DNA from: Planctomycetia bacterium
Lineage (GTDB): Bacteria; Planctomycetota; Phycisphaerae; Phycisphaerales; UBA1924
DNA: 13,419 bases
Assembly: GCA_005776545.1 (NCBI GenBank)
Contig: SXOY01000042.1
Coordinates: 1-13,419 of the forward strand
Reading direction: 5' to 3'
Shown: positions 7,557 to 13,407 of the stretch, in pieces
How the letters are laid out: each line of letters starts with the position of its first letter
Numbering within the stretch: position 1 is the stretch's first letter
Notes under the pieces: model-generated
Databases searched by the model: none
Seen by the model: the letters and a program-made list of their open reading frames with translations, nothing else
What the model was told of the DNA's origin: nothing
Made by a program: the position numbers and the translations under genes

Positions 7557-7661
7557 GTGCCACCGGCAATCCTGCCGGTGTCCTGTTCCTTGACTTGGCC
7601 TTTCGGACCTCGACTTAACCAAATAAATACCAACACTCACCGGCAGGATTGCCGGTGCCAC
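7557..7661 (+). repeat. REPIN 2 (REP copies D and E, inverted)
   Basis: REP D is GTGC plus the 20-nt hairpin at 7561-7580. REP E is the inverse hairpin at 7638-7657, followed by CCAC, which reads GTGG on the minus strand. The spacer matches that of REPIN 1 with one extra base near the start and scattered substitutions. It ends 2 bp before the stop codon of prepilin 1. Confidence 0.9.
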
Positions 7662-7663
7662 GT

Positions 7664-8644
7664 TTACGGCTGCCTCAAATCCGGGAACACAAGCGAATAC
7701 CGATCGTTGTGGAACGCCTTCTTGATCGTTCCATCGGGATTGTAAATCTGCCCGCCATCGCCACCAGGGTAAATCTCAAGATACGAAGCGTGCCCGTCAA
7801 AGAACAAAAGGCATGACTTACGAAGATCTCCGTACCCGTTCTTTTGCGCAGCAAGTTGTACTGGATTCAGACCGGTCTCCGGCGTGTTAATCACCACATC
7901 TGCATACTGATCATTGCAATACACCATCTGCGATGGCCTGAACGTATCCGCCACCTTCATGCGCTCCATACCGAACTTGAATGCATTTCTCCACAACCCG
8001 CCATTAGCAAATCCCGCTGACCGGCTCACCTGCGTCAACCATGCGATCTGCGTCTGATATGAAGTCCCTGTATCGTCATAGCAACTGATTCCCTGTGTCG
8101 GTGCCGGAAACGCTCCCGCGCTTGGCCGCTGGAACGAGACCTTATCGCTCGGATCCTTGCAAGTCTCAACTTTGATCTTTGGCCGCGATGCGCCCCAGGC
8201 ATTGTTTAATGTCCCCGGCCCCTCAAGATTCTCATATCCAATATATTGATTCAATGGCCGAAACGCTGCAGGCATATCCAAATCCGCATATGCCACCCAG
8301 TACGGGTCGGTGTTCTTTCCAAATGCGAGCCACGTCGATATCCACCCCGTCGTCGCCTGGTTCGGCGGTATCCGCTCTCCCGCGCCCGCCCAGATATACC
8401 TTCCCGCCACCGTTCCCCAGTTCGCAAACTGTGGCATGTAACTCTTCCACTCATTCTGATACTGCCCAACGCCGCGGCCAATCTGGCTCAGGTTCTGCAA
8501 GCTCACCATCTGCCACGCAGACTTCCTCGCCTTGCCCAGCGCAGGCAGCAAAATCGCAATCAGCAACGCAATAATCGCGATCACCACCAAAAGTTCAATC
8601 AGTGTGAACCCGTGAATTCGCTTGTTTGCATTCCGAAGAGCCAT
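7664..8644 (-). CDS. Prepilin-like protein 1 (class III signal, D-X9-DG module)
   Basis: The 326-residue product starts with a class III (prepilin) signal. A prepilin peptidase would cut after Gly12 to leave FTLIELLVV with Phe at position 1 and Glu at +5, and a long hydrophobic helix follows (about 13-36). The globular part has Trp/Tyr/Asn-rich segments and ends in FFDGHASYLEIYPGG (281-295), corresponding to the H-X9-DG module of planctomycete prepilins, but here the His position is Asp273 (D-X9-DG, DG at 283-284). It is much larger than a classical major pilin. ATG 8644 has GGGGAG 4 nt upstream (complement of 8649-8654). It lies 154 bp downstream of prepilin 2 and is its closest relative, with the same start (MALR) and end (LVFPDLRQP). 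Pilin or pseudopilin function is inferred. Confidence 0.9.
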   Translation of the reverse strand: MALRNANKRIHGFTLIELLVVIAIIALLIAILLPALGKARKSAWQMVSLQNLSQIGRGVGQYQNEWKSYMPQFANWGTVAGRYIWAGAGERIPPNQATTGWISTWLAFGKNTDPYWVAYADLDMPAAFRPLNQYIGYENLEGPGTLNNAWGASRPKIKVETCKDPSDKVSFQRPSAGAFPAPTQGISCYDDTGTSYQTQIAWLTQVSRSAGFANGGLWRNAFKFGMERMKVADTFRPSQMVYCNDQYADVVINTPETGLNPVQLAAQKNGYGDLRKSCLLFFDGHASYLEIYPGGDGGQIYNPDGTIKKAFHNDRYSLVFPDLRQP

Positions 8645-8722
8645 AAAACTCCCCTTTCAGTTTTTCGCGCCAAGACAGTTGCCGACGAATGCCGGTCTTA
8701 ATCCTACTCCAGCATTAGACTC
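8645..8722 (-). repeat. Duplicated leader of prepilin 1
   Basis: The upstream region of prepilin 1 is homologous to that of prepilin 2 (9765-9836). Shared blocks from the start codon outward, on the plus strand, are AAACTCCCCTTTCA, TTCGCGCC, CGAAT(G/A)CCGG and CATTAGAC. The paralogs therefore arose by duplicating gene plus leader. Within it TTCG and CGAA could pair as a small stem. Confidence 0.65.
8649..8654 (-). promoter_or_regulatory. Ribosome binding site of prepilin 1
   Basis: GGGGAG on the minus strand, 4 nt before the ATG, in the context TGAAAGGGGAG. The same context precedes prepilin 2, which supports the matching starts chosen for both genes. Confidence 0.75.
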
Positions 8723-8798
8723 TATTTCGTCCAAAAATGCAACCACGCACCATCCAAAGTTCATGCCGGTCCGGTTTGCAATTCGTTCGCAACCTGCT

Positions 8799-9764
8799 TC
8801 ACGGTTGCCGCAAATCGGGGAAAACCAGCCAATACGAGTCGTTTCCATAGGCCTGCTTGACCGTCCCATCGGGGTTGTAAATCCCCTGGTTATAGCCGCC
8901 GCCACCGGGATACACGGTCAAATACTTCGCGTGCCCATCATAAAACAGCATGTTCGACTTGTTCGGATCGCCATAGCCGTTCTTGACCGGATTCGCCGCC
9001 GCGCTTGAAAGATTCACCACAATGTCCGCGTACTCGTCATTCGCGTACACCATTTGCGATGGACGGAACGTATCCGCAACCTTCATGCGTTCCATGCCAA
9101 ATCGGTAGGCCGGACCAAATCCTCCTGATGCCACCTGCAACATCCACGCAATCTGAAACTGATATGAAGATCCGCAGTCCTCGTACGCACTCATATTTGT
9201 GCGATTGGCGGCAGGAACGGTCGGGTCGTTTGCTGCCAATGGCCAGGAACGCTGGTGCGTGATCTTGTCGCTGGGATCCTTGCACACTGGCATCTGAAAC
9301 TTCTTGCGATCAAAAGTTGGGCCGAGGCGATTGTTTAATTGATTGGGAACTTCAACAGTCTCTGCGCCCAAATACTGATTCAGCGGCCGCTCTGATGCCG
9401 GAATATCAAATGGCCCGTTCGCCCAATACGAGTCACAGTTCCTTCCAAACGCAAACCATGTCGCCGTCGCATTTGACCCTTGGTTGGAGGGCACTCGCTT
9501 TGTGCCGCCCGCCCACAGCTCGACGCCGCCCGATGCCCCCCAATTTGTAAAATAGGGCATGTAGTTCTTGTTCTCATTTTGATACTGCGCAACGCCGCGG
9601 CCAATCTGGCTCAGGTTCTGCAAACTCACCATCTGCCACGCACTCTTCCTGGCTTTCCCCATCGCCGGGAGCAAAATCGCAATAAGCAACGCAATGATCG
9701 CAATCACAACCAGAAGCTCAATCAAAGTGAAGCCGTTCCGATTGCGTACATGTCGAAGAGCCAT
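8799..9764 (-). CDS. Prepilin-like protein 2 (class III signal, D-X9-DG module)
   Basis: Starting at the ATG at 9764, the product is 321 residues with cleavage expected after Gly11 (RNRNG/FTLIELL), a hydrophobic helix, and a C-terminal module GYGDPNKSNMLFYDGHAKYL in which Asp replaces the His of the H-X9-DG motif. A longer reading from TTG 9797 adds 11 residues that overlap the ribosome binding site, so the ATG preceded by GGGGAG at 3 nt is preferred; it also aligns with prepilin 1 (MALR). It shares long blocks with prepilin 1, such as SLQNLSQIGRGV.QYQNE, GMERMKVADTFRPSQMVY and VFPDLRQP. It is probably co-transcribed with prepilin 1, although a separate leader is present. The 400-bp region upstream is divergent with the dockerin-like gene. 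Its role as a pilus or pseudopilus subunit is inferred. Confidence 0.9.
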   Translation of the reverse strand: MALRHVRNRNGFTLIELLVVIAIIALLIAILLPAMGKARKSAWQMVSLQNLSQIGRGVAQYQNENKNYMPYFTNWGASGGVELWAGGTKRVPSNQGSNATATWFAFGRNCDSYWANGPFDIPASERPLNQYLGAETVEVPNQLNNRLGPTFDRKKFQMPVCKDPSDKITHQRSWPLAANDPTVPAANRTNMSAYEDCGSSYQFQIAWMLQVASGGFGPAYRFGMERMKVADTFRPSQMVYANDEYADIVVNLSSAAANPVKNGYGDPNKSNMLFYDGHAKYLTVYPGGGGYNQGIYNPDGTVKQAYGNDSYWLVFPDLRQP

Positions 9765-9836
9765 AAACTCCCCTTTCAAATCTTCGCGCCGATCCAACCG
9801 CCGGCGAATACCGGCTATTTCTTCATCGACATTAGA
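9765..9836 (-). repeat. Duplicated leader of prepilin 2
   Basis: This is the counterpart of 8645-8722. It includes the GGGGAG ribosome binding site (complement of 9768-9773), TTCGCGCC, GGCGAATACCGG and CATTAGAC in the same order. Confidence 0.65.
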
Positions 9837-10154
9837 CCAGAATTCCTGCCGCGAAGCAACTCCCTATCTAATTACAAACACACACCTATTTGTTCTTGCG
9901 AATCCTCTTCACCCGACATATCATTTCCCATGAGGTCGTCAAGGCACGCCATCTCCGTATTATATTATATTTATGTCACTCGATCAAACGGTGCACAGTT
10001 GCTGCAACTGTCTGACTTGTAATGAGTTATGTAATTTTTCACAATATTTGAAACCGCCCCCCCCCCCCCCGCATAACGAATCGTCGTCCTCGAAAGACTT
10101 TCAGACTTCGTGTGAAGTCGTTCGGCGTGTGCTGATTGCGTCTTTGAGGATGCC
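9837..10154. other. Divergent intergenic region, prepilin 2 / dockerin-like gene
   Basis: No gene is supported here. The region has an AT-rich stretch TATTATATTATATTTATG (9958-9975), which contains TATTAT-type -10 candidates, and further A+T-rich sequence at 10020-10050. No clear -35 was found for either direction. The 14-C homopolymer lies at 10057-10070. Confidence 0.45.
10057..10070 (+). repeat. Poly-C tract of 14
   Basis: An uninterrupted run of 14 C residues lies 97 bp upstream of the dockerin-like gene's start codon, probably in its promoter or leader. Such tracts are prone to slipped-strand change and also to sequencing length error. Confidence 0.9.
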
Positions 10155-10160
10155 AAGGAG
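10155..10160 (+). promoter_or_regulatory. Ribosome binding site deciding the dockerin-like gene start
   Basis: AAGGAG lies 7 nt before the ATG at 10168. It selects this ATG, which directly precedes a signal peptide, over the in-frame ATG at 9973 that has no such site. Confidence 0.8.
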
Positions 10161-10167
10161 ATTCGTC

Positions 10168-11058
10168 ATGGATCGTAAACTCGTAGCCCTGTTTCTCTCA
10201 ACGGTATGTGCTCCGCTCTGCTATGCGCAATCAACAAAGCCTGTGCTCATTACAGACTATCACGCAACCAAAACTCTAACACAAAACGGAGCCGACCCTG
10301 TTGCCTGTCCGAATTTCATGATTGTGTCCAACGTCCATCACCAGTGTGTGCCTCCAGTCCCCAATTACGGCTTTTGCGCGATCGGCCTTCAGGCGTCTTA
10401 TTGCGACGAATTCATCATTGGCGATTGCATTAATCATTATTCAAATATTCATTTTGTCAGATCCGTCGCGTATGCAGAAGACCCAGCATCGTCGGGCGTG
10501 GTTGAACGCGAAGTCGAAGTAGAGTTCACCGTTTCACGCCTGACCGAATTGTCGTTTCTTGAAAATTTCTTCCACGCCTCGGCATCGTCCGCTGCTGGTG
10601 CAGGCGGTTCAGCACAAGGTTCGATTCTCGTAACGCTGGTTAATGTGGATACAAGTGCGTCATTGATAAACAGCTCGGAAAGCGCCGCGTCCAGTAACGG
10701 GAACGGAAACGCATTGAACTATCTGAACATTAATCCAGTCGAACTCGTGCCGGGCCACTACGTACTTACATTCCATAGTATCGCTGAAGTCTCAGGAATT
10801 GCCACAGCAATCGCAGGCGGCTCTCACCAAATGACCACATTCATGCACTTTGACTACAGCGATGAAATCGCCGCGTGCCGAGAAGACTTCAATGCCGACG
10901 GTGCCGTTGACTTCTTCGACTACCTTGATTTTGTGGATGCATTTACGGCTGGCGGATGCGATGCCGATGTTAACAACGATGGGGTCGTTGACTTCAATGA
11001 CTATCTAGATTTTGTGGACGCGTTCCAGTCAAATACGTGCGGAGTGTGCAACTGCTAA
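10168..11058 (+). CDS. Secreted protein with C-terminal dockerin-like (paired Ca-binding) domain
   Basis: The 296-residue product begins with a Sec signal peptide (MDRKLVALFLSTVCAPLCYA, cleavage likely near residue 20), so it is exported. Residues 21-235 form a beta-rich, Ser/Ala/Gly-containing domain I do not recognise, with six cysteines between 47 and 87. Its FHASASSAAGAGGSAQGS stretch looks like those of planctomycete surface proteins. The C-terminus holds two dockerin-type calcium loops, DFNADGAVDFFD (240-251) and DVNNDGVVDFND (267-278), each followed by YLDFVDAF and flanked by cysteines, ending CGVCNC. This matches the Cys-bounded (GC-type) dockerin seen on many exported planctomycete proteins. 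Classical dockerins bind cohesins; whether this type does is unknown. It is transcribed against the surrounding prepilin genes and ends in a strong terminator. Confidence 0.88.
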   Translation: MDRKLVALFLSTVCAPLCYAQSTKPVLITDYHATKTLTQNGADPVACPNFMIVSNVHHQCVPPVPNYGFCAIGLQASYCDEFIIGDCINHYSNIHFVRSVAYAEDPASSGVVEREVEVEFTVSRLTELSFLENFFHASASSAAGAGGSAQGSILVTLVNVDTSASLINSSESAASSNGNGNALNYLNINPVELVPGHYVLTFHSIAEVSGIATAIAGGSHQMTTFMHFDYSDEIAACREDFNADGAVDFFDYLDFVDAFTAGGCDADVNNDGVVDFNDYLDFVDAFQSNTCGVCNC

Positions 11059-11147
11059 GTTGAAAACGGTATTCTAAGTCTCCAAAGCGAAGAGGGGCCT
11101 GGCGGCCCCTCTTTACGATCACTGACTGGTTAGATTGAGTGTATGGA
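11059..11147. other. Convergent intergenic region
   Basis: This short gap between the dockerin-like gene and the 3' end of prepilin 3 contains the shared terminator and nothing else recognisable. Confidence 0.6.
11090..11114 (+). terminator. Strong, probably bidirectional intrinsic terminator
   Basis: AAGAGGGGCC (11090-11099) and GGCCCCTCTT (11104-11113) form a perfect 10-bp GC-rich stem with a TGGC loop. The T-run is CTTT on the plus strand and CTTC on the minus strand. It lies 31 bp past the dockerin-like stop and 33 bp past the prepilin 3 stop on the other strand, so it may end both transcripts. Confidence 0.85.
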
Positions 11148-12152
11148 TCATGGAGCAAAGATCATGTGATACGCATCATTCACATACGCTGCTTTCGGGC
11201 GTCCAGTTGCGGGGTCATACAATACGCTTTGGCCACCACGCAGTACTTTGAGATACGACGCATGCCCGTCGTAAAACAACATATTCGACTTTTCAACATC
11301 GCCGTAACCGTTGATGATGACCGGCTCAGCAGGAGTAATCGCTACGCCTGCATTGATCACAAGATCCGCTGTTTCATCATGGGCGTACACCATTTTTGCT
11401 GGTTGGAACGTATCACCCATACGCATCTTTTCCATTCCGGCACGGAATGCTGGAGAGAATCCCAAGGCGGGTGGGCCGGCCTGTGCCTGCATGAAGAACG
11501 CCAATTGCGTCTGATATGAAGTGCCCACATCGTCATAGCACGAAAGGTTCACAGGCGCCGCCGCTTGACCGGAATTATTTGCATGCGGCCAATAACGCTG
11601 ATGCCCGATTTTGTCGCTCGGATCCTTGCATACCGGGACCTCAGTTTTTGGCCGAGCGCCGGTAGCGGGGAACTTGTTGTTCAAAGTGGACGGCGGTTCA
11701 ATGGATTCTGCTCCAAGATACTGATTCAGCGGCCTTTCCGATGCAGGAATATCAAACAATCCACCTGCAACAGTTCCGCCCCAATAGCCATCTCCGGAAC
11801 AGTTTTTCCCAAAAGAGAACCATGTCGCAATGCCGGTGGCATTCGCGGTCGATGGAACACGGCTGGTCCCGCCTCCCCACACAAACCGTCCGTTGATCGC
11901 CCCAAAGTTCGCGAAGAATGGCAGGTAGTTCTTGTTCTCATTCTGATACTGAGCAACGCCGCGGCCAATCTGGCTCAGGTTCTGCAAGCTGATCGTCTGC
12001 CACGCTGCTTTGCGTGCTCGACCAAGTGCCGGCAGCAAAATCGCAATCAACAACGCAATGATCGCAATGACAACCAGCAATTCAATCAGCGTGAAACCGC
12101 GGCGTCCGCCGCTATTTCCCGTACGACCCGGCATTCTCAATATTCCAAACAT
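11148..12152 (-). CDS. Prepilin-like protein 3 (class III signal, D-X9-DG module)
   Basis: From ATG 12152 the product is 334 residues with a longer basic leader (MFGILRMPGRTGNSGGRRG) and the class III cleavage site after Gly19 (RRG/FTLIELL), then the same hydrophobic helix LLVVIAIIALLIAILLPALG. The C-terminal module is GYGDVEKSNMLFYDGHASYL, again with Asp in place of His in the H-X9-DG motif, and it stops at MIFAP without the LVFPDLRQP tail of its paralogs. A GTG at 12173 could extend it by 7 residues, but AAAGGG 6 nt before the ATG favours 12152. It is more diverged than prepilins 1 and 2 and has its own leader, separated from them by the dockerin-like gene. It is probably another subunit of the same envelope apparatus, which is an inference. 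Confidence 0.88.
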   Translation of the reverse strand: MFGILRMPGRTGNSGGRRGFTLIELLVVIAIIALLIAILLPALGRARKAAWQTISLQNLSQIGRGVAQYQNENKNYLPFFANFGAINGRFVWGGGTSRVPSTANATGIATWFSFGKNCSGDGYWGGTVAGGLFDIPASERPLNQYLGAESIEPPSTLNNKFPATGARPKTEVPVCKDPSDKIGHQRYWPHANNSGQAAAPVNLSCYDDVGTSYQTQLAFFMQAQAGPPALGFSPAFRAGMEKMRMGDTFQPAKMVYAHDETADLVINAGVAITPAEPVIINGYGDVEKSNMLFYDGHASYLKVLRGGQSVLYDPATGRPKAAYVNDAYHMIFAP

Positions 12153-12670
12153 GTGAACCCTTTCTTTTTCCACTTCTTTCAGTTCCCTGAAAGACGCGTG
12201 TTCAGTTTCCCAATCACCATTTCAATAACCCGTGCATGATCCAGATATGACTCACATCACGCACTGATCATAATTTTTTCTTTCGCTCGCACACTCCAGC
12301 AGCGTCCAGAACGGCGCTGCGCTCAAACTTCGCTCAATCTTCACATGACACCCCGTTCCGAGCTGTCCTGCGAAATCATACCCGCGAACTCTGTACCGCA
12401 TTGCCGTGAATGGACATGCGTACTAGAGCAGATTTTCGCCTTCACGTCAAGGCCCCAATGAAAACCGTTCCCCAACGTCTACCAAAGTCCGACGGCAGAA
12501 ACCGCCACCCTTTCCCACCAGTCCATTCGCACAATCCTGGTTAACGGATGCAATATTTTCGCACCCACCATCAACTACTACGGTGCAAAACCCCAGCCCG
12601 TATTACCCGAAAAGCCTAATTCAACCAATTCAAGCCATTCTTGCGCTAACGAAGGTACCAAAAACCATAC
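12153..12670. other. Long gene-free stretch upstream of prepilin 3
   Basis: About 520 bp with no coding-like ORF. It must contain the prepilin 3 promoter (minus strand), but no strong consensus was found. A hairpin GCAGCG/CGCTGC lies at 12299-12320 with a 10-nt loop, and a T-rich run at 12273-12283. Confidence 0.45.
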
Positions 12671-12706
12671 TTGACAACCGCTATACGTATGGTATCATAC
12701 CGTATA
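12671..12706 (+). promoter_or_regulatory. Sigma70-like promoter with overlapping operator-like palindromes
   Basis: TTGACA (12671-12676), a 16-bp spacer and TATCAT (12693-12698) form a near-consensus promoter. The spacer contains ATACGTAT (12683-12690). GGTAT/ATACC (12691-12701) is centred on the -10 box, and TATACG (12682-12687) pairs with CGTATA (12701-12706) outside it. The arrangement looks like a repressor-controlled promoter. The only ATG just downstream (12706) starts a short frame that runs straight through a REP element, so no intact gene is attached. Confidence 0.6.
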
Positions 12707-12734
12707 TGAACCGATCACCAAACCAAAACGCACC

Positions 12735-12758
12735 GTGCCACCGGCAATCCTGCCGGTG
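12735..12758 (+). repeat. Single REP element, copy F
   Basis: GTGC plus CACCGGCAATCCTGCCGGTG (12739-12758) is identical to copies B and D, and about 5 kb away from the transposase gene. It is followed by TGCCTTTTT, so on the plus strand it could also work as an intrinsic terminator. Confidence 0.88.
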
Positions 12759-12778
12759 TGCCTTTTTCCTCCTGTTTC

Positions 12779-12818
12779 CACTTTGTCTCTTCGCCACTCT
12801 GTCACTTCGTCACTTCCT
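12779..12818 (+). repeat. Degenerate 8-bp minisatellite 1
   Basis: Five consecutive 8-mers: CACTTTGT, CTCTTCGC, CACTCTGT, CACTTCGT, CACTTCCT. They are related to the cleaner array at 13122-13177. Confidence 0.7.
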
Positions 12819-13121
12819 GTCCCCTCCCGCCCCCATAACCAAATAACTCCAAAAGTCCCCCACCCATCGCACTCGGATTACTTGCCCCAGCCCATTCAGA
12901 TGATACCTTCAGAATAGGAAACACCCATGTCCACCCAACCCACCCACCTCTTTCTCCTGCTCAACCGCTCTCCTGCTCAACTCTCTCGCCGCTTCGGCGC
13001 TGCCCTCGTTTTTGACTCAAAAACAAAAGGGGCTCAGGGACTCATGAGCTTCTTTGAATTTTTTCGTTGATCCCCTTTCGATTCTGACCTAAAAACGCAC
13101 AATCCCCTCCACCTGCCTTTC
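12819..13121. other. Gene-free stretch with short repeats
   Basis: No coding ORF is supported. Visible structures are TCTCCTGCTCAAC repeated at 12953-12965 and 12969-12981, a palindrome TTTTTGA-C-TCAAAAA (13009-13023), and AAAGGGG (13026-13032) matched by CCCCTTT (13072-13078) with a 39-nt interval. Confidence 0.5.
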
Positions 13122-13177
13122 CACTTCGTCACTTTGCCACTTTGCCACTTTGCCACTTTGCCACTTTGCCACTTTTT
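13122..13177 (+). repeat. 8-bp minisatellite 2 (CACTTTGC)n
   Basis: CACTTCGT, then five perfect CACTTTGC units (13130-13169), then CACTTTTT. The repeat matches the consensus of the degenerate array 300 bp upstream. Confidence 0.9.
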
Positions 13178-13224
13178 CCGTCTCGTGCTCTCAATTTTCA
13201 ACTCCCCGCCTTAACCAAACTCCC

Positions 13225-13407
13225 CGCCTTCCTCCGCGTCTTCTTTCCGACCTCTTCCCCCTCTGCGTTAAAAAATGCCTTTCTCTGCCTTTCCTCTGTG
13301 TCTCTGTGCCTCTGTGGTAAAGACACCGTCCCCCGCCTCTGCCTTAAACCAAGAATCCACGCCTTCCTCCGCGTCCTCTTTCCGACCTCTTCCCCCTCTG
13401 CGTTAAA
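13225..13407 (+). repeat. 48-bp direct repeat with phrase-like spacer
   Basis: A 48-bp unit at 13225-13272 recurs at 13360-13407 with one T/C difference. It begins CGCCTTCCTCCGCGTC and ends CCCTCTGCGTTAAA. Between them is CTCTGTGTCTCTGTGCCTCT (13294-13313) and related wording. GACACCGTCC follows both regions (13322-13331 and 13409-13418), suggesting a longer tandem unit that continues past the window. Antisense reading gives a spurious repeat-coded ORF. Confidence 0.85.

Larger units (their letters stand above)
6723..7661 (+). mobile_element. REPIN-RAYT-REPIN module
   Basis: A REP-associated transposase gene is bracketed by two direct copies of a 104/105-bp REPIN (6723-6826 and 7557-7661), which differ at roughly a dozen positions. 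The module fills the convergent gap between the lipoprotein stop (6721) and the prepilin 1 stop (7664) almost exactly. No target-site duplication can be recognised. RAYT genes are usually single-copy, domesticated-looking genes that maintain dispersed non-autonomous REPINs. Confidence 0.85.

Noticed and set aside
6076..7661. CRISPR array formed by the repeated hairpins
   Set aside because: The repeats are irregularly spaced, alternate in orientation and flank a transposase gene. There are no regular spacers and no cas genes.
6723..7661. Classical IS200/IS605 insertion sequence
   Set aside because: The transposase has RAYT features and the ends are REPIN pairs shared with distant single REPs, not left and right IS200/IS605 ends; no TnpB is present.
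9973..10167. N-terminal extension of the dockerin-like gene to the ATG at 9973
   Set aside because: It would place 65 residues, including a poly-Pro run from the C14 tract, ahead of a good signal peptide, and it has no ribosome binding site. AAGGAG supports 10168.
12583..12846. 87-residue plus-strand ORF
   Set aside because: It has no ribosome binding site, runs through a REP and a minisatellite, and shows no recognisable domain.
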